From positions 2,501 to 62,833 of the forward strand of contig JABLXL010000028.1 in NCBI GenBank assembly GCA_013178005.1: a stretch of DNA of 60,333 nucleotides, in the 5' to 3' direction. The notes beneath the pieces are model-generated. The model worked only from the letters and a program-made list of their open reading frames with translations. It had not been told where the DNA came from and did not search any database. Positions 58,620-60,333 of this stretch are shown piece after piece. The DNA comes from Actinomycetota bacterium. GTDB taxonomy: Bacteria; Actinomycetota; Geothermincolia; Geothermincolales; RBG-13-55-18. The position numbers were made by a program, and so were the translations under genes. Within the stretch, counting starts at the first letter, position 1, and each line of letters begins with the position of its first letter.

Positions 58620-59900
58620 GTGGAGATGGTCTTTAACGGCGTGTCAAGGGGCTTGCGGGGTGAAACGCGAGTCCCGCCCGATAAGTCGATATCGCACCGC
58701 GCGGCCATCTTGGGCGCCATGGCCGAGGGTGTGACCACGGCCAGCCCCTTCCTGCGTTCCGGAGATTGCATGTCCACCCTTTCCTGCCTCAGGGCTCTTG
58801 GAGTCGGCCTGGAGCTGGAGGGCGACACGCTGCGCGTGGAGGGCAAGGGAGTAAGCGCTTGGCGCGAGCCGGAGGGCTGGCTGGACGCGGGAAATTCCGC
58901 GACCACCATGCGCCTGCTCGCGGGTGCGCTGTCAGGTATTCCCATCCGTTGCGAGATCCGCGGCGACGCGTCGCTTTCGCGCCGGCCCATGGCCCGTATC
59001 GTGGAACCCTTGCGCGCCATGGGGGCCGAGGTGGAGGCGGTGGGGGAGGGGAATCGCCCGCCCCTGGTGATACGCGGGGGCGGCCTTAAGGGCATAGATT
59101 ACGCCATGCCCGTGGACAGCGCGCAGTTGAAGTCTGCCCTTCTCCTCGCGGGGCTGCAGGCCGAGGGGGAGACGCGGGTGCGGGGCGGCAAGACCTCGCG
59201 CGACCACACCGAGAGGATGCTCGCGCTGATGGGGGCGGACATATGGTTCGAGGAGGATGCCGTGGCCGTCAGGCGTTCCACGCTCGAGGGCCATGAGATC
59301 AGGATACCCGGTGATATCTCCAGCGCCTCTTTCCTGCTGGCGGCGGCAGCCCTTGTGCCGGGCTCGCGGCTCGTGCTTCGCGACGTGGGGCTGAACCCCA
59401 CGCGTGCCGGCTTCCTTTCCGTGCTCAACTCCATGGGAGCCCTGGTGATGGAGTCCTCGTACCGCGAGACGGACAACGAGCCGCGTGGAGACCTGGAGGC
59501 GGCGAGCGCCGAACTCGCGGGCGTGGAGGTGGATGGTTGGCGTATCCCGGCCATGATCGACGAGGTGCCCCTGCTCGCGGTCCTGGGGTGCCGCGCGAAG
59601 GGGGAGACGGTGGTCAGGGGGGCGGGGGAGCTGCGGGTAAAGGAGAGCGACCGCATCGCGGCTATATGCGCGGAGCTTATCCGGATGGGGGGCAGGCTGG
59701 AGGAGCTCGAGGACGGCTTCGTGGTCCACGGACCCGCCAAACTCGTTGGCGCCCGCGTCGACTCCCACGGGGACCACCGCATCGCCATGGCCCTGGCGGT
59801 GGCGGCGCTGTGCGCCGAGGGGGAGACGGTGATATCCGGCTGGGAGTGCGTGGACATCTCCTTCCCGGGTTTCGCCGAGCTACTGAGGACACTGATCTGA
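58620..59900 (+). CDS. aroA: 5-enolpyruvylshikimate-3-phosphate synthase
   Basis: 426 residues. RVPPDKSISHRAAILGAMAEG carries the substrate Lys, then DAGNSATTMRLLAGALSG, RGDASLSRRPM, IPVDSAQLKSALLLAGLQ-like, and RVKESDRIAAICAELIRMG with HGDHRIAMALAVAALCAEG. It is the sixth shikimate step. GTG start with AAGGAGG at 8-nt spacing. The usual downstream cmk gene does not follow; a partial copy of the aroA tail and a transposase start do. Confidence 0.95.
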   Translation: MEMVFNGVSRGLRGETRVPPDKSISHRAAILGAMAEGVTTASPFLRSGDCMSTLSCLRALGVGLELEGDTLRVEGKGVSAWREPEGWLDAGNSATTMRLLAGALSGIPIRCEIRGDASLSRRPMARIVEPLRAMGAEVEAVGEGNRPPLVIRGGGLKGIDYAMPVDSAQLKSALLLAGLQAEGETRVRGGKTSRDHTERMLALMGADIWFEEDAVAVRRSTLEGHEIRIPGDISSASFLLAAAALVPGSRLVLRDVGLNPTRAGFLSVLNSMGALVMESSYRETDNEPRGDLEAASAELAGVEVDGWRIPAMIDEVPLLAVLGCRAKGETVVRGAGELRVKESDRIAAICAELIRMGGRLEELEDGFVVHGPAKLVGARVDSHGDHRIAMALAVAALCAEGETVISGWECVDISFPGFAELLRTLI

Positions 59901-60022
59901 AACCCTTTGCATACGGGCCGGTTTCGTTCCCAGCGGCCCCATCGACTGCCTCTTGCCCCCGCTCTCATTTATAGCCTTGGCGGTGCGGCGCTATGCGCCG
60001 AGGGGGAGACGGTGATATCCGG
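59798..60022 (+). repeat. Partial copy of the aroA tail downstream of aroA
   Basis: 59798-59839 (inside aroA, encoding ALCAEGETVISG) recurs at 59981-60022 with about 39 of 42 positions identical, 183 bp downstream. The copy is not attached to an intact gene. Confidence 0.8.
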
Positions 60023-60268
60023 TAGGGAGCAGGCATTCGGAGATGCCATTACCGCAGCAGCTGCCATCGAATGTTTGGTTCACCACTCCATCATTCTTGA
60101 CTCATCTTCTACAGTTGACCCCCTATTTTGACCCCTTTCGCGTGTAAAACTCCAGGTAGATAGATTCTGGCTTGCGAAACGCGCTGAAATGTAGTGCCAC
60201 GTATAAAGGGAGTAATTAGGCTAATAGGTCTTGTAATAGGCATAATAACATGGTAAGTTAGTAGTGAT
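59901..60268. other. Gap between aroA and the transposase-like frame
   Basis: About 370 bp. It contains the aroA-tail copy and two closely spaced TTGACCCC motifs (60115 and 60130), which could be transposon-end or promoter sequence. GC drops sharply from about 60130, consistent with an inserted element. Confidence 0.45.
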
Positions 60269-60333
60269 ATGTTCATCCGTGAGAAGACCGTCCAAGGCCG
60301 TACCTACCTCCAGGTGGTGGAGAACTACCGGGA
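60269..60333 (+). CDS. Start of a transposase-like gene (cut by the window edge)
   Basis: Twenty-one codons are visible, MFIREKTVQGRTYLQVVENY and one more. This opening is typical of IS4-superfamily/IS1634-like transposases (MFIRxKxVxGRTYYQ). The rest lies outside the window. The lower GC of the preceding 130 bp fits an insertion sequence. Neither the terminal inverted repeat nor a target duplication can be confirmed. Confidence 0.55.
   Translation, partial: MFIREKTVQGRTYLQVVENYR

Overview
The window is 60.3 kb of GC-rich bacterial DNA, coding on both strands, with heavy use of GTG and TTG starts behind strong GGAGG-type ribosome sites and many ATGA/GTGA stop-start overlaps. The gene order (xseB-like, dxs, tlyA, nadK, recN, pyrG ... 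NUDIX, alanine dehydrogenase, xerD ... trpS, scpA, scpB, rlu, aroH, DAHP synthase, tyrA, aroA) and the protein types suggest a deep-branching actinobacterium or related Gram-positive of Geothermincolia type. This placement is inference from gene order and composition; no rRNA gene is in the window.

Layout. 1-5.0 kb: repeat-rich DNA around a small DUF2892 membrane protein, a TPR protein, then a leftward crotonase and an ABC exporter pair. 5.2-9.7 kb: an FmdB zinc ribbon, a B12-type radical SAM protein, a MerR regulator and a DUF1015 protein. 10-15.5 kb: a MerR-TetR fused regulator with a palindrome over its promoter, an ATC-hydrolase-like protein, and a compact four-gene HcnABC/proline-dehydrogenase-like oxidoreductase operon. 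15.7-25.6 kb: a second B12 radical SAM protein, a zinc-ribbon membrane protein, TPR, HAD phosphatase, methyltransferase, rhomboid, an M23 peptidase and a second ABC exporter. 25.7-30 kb: aryl-CoA ligase with ACT protein, YjbQ, a membrane protein and an M28-like peptidase. 30.4-38.2 kb: isoprenoid, RNA, NAD, DNA-repair and CTP genes. 38.2-42 kb: M20 peptidase, NUDIX, alanine dehydrogenase, XerD. 42-46 kb: mostly non-coding and repeat-filled, holding one radical SAM/SPASM gene and one tiny zinc-ribbon gene. 46-54.3 kb: a hypothetical, a DHH-CBS-nucleotidyltransferase fusion, site-2 protease, HD protein, TrpRS and condensin subunits. 54.5-60 kb: pseudouridine synthase and the shikimate/tyrosine cluster. 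The window ends inside an apparent transposase gene.

The genes are mostly housekeeping. The unusual content is in the gaps. Almost every long intergenic stretch carries degenerate local duplications (periods of about 61, 77, 85, 101 and 104 bp). Several are copies of the tail of the gene just upstream (tyrA, aroA, the small zinc-ribbon gene), and one lies inside the scpB reading frame. Other points of interest are a promoter, leader and terminator unit ahead of pyrG with two competing pairing arms, the MerR-TetR fusion with its operator-like palindrome, five-codon mini-ORFs in front of two genes, and a possible AUA-initiated membrane protein. No CRISPR array, tRNA or rRNA gene was recognised.
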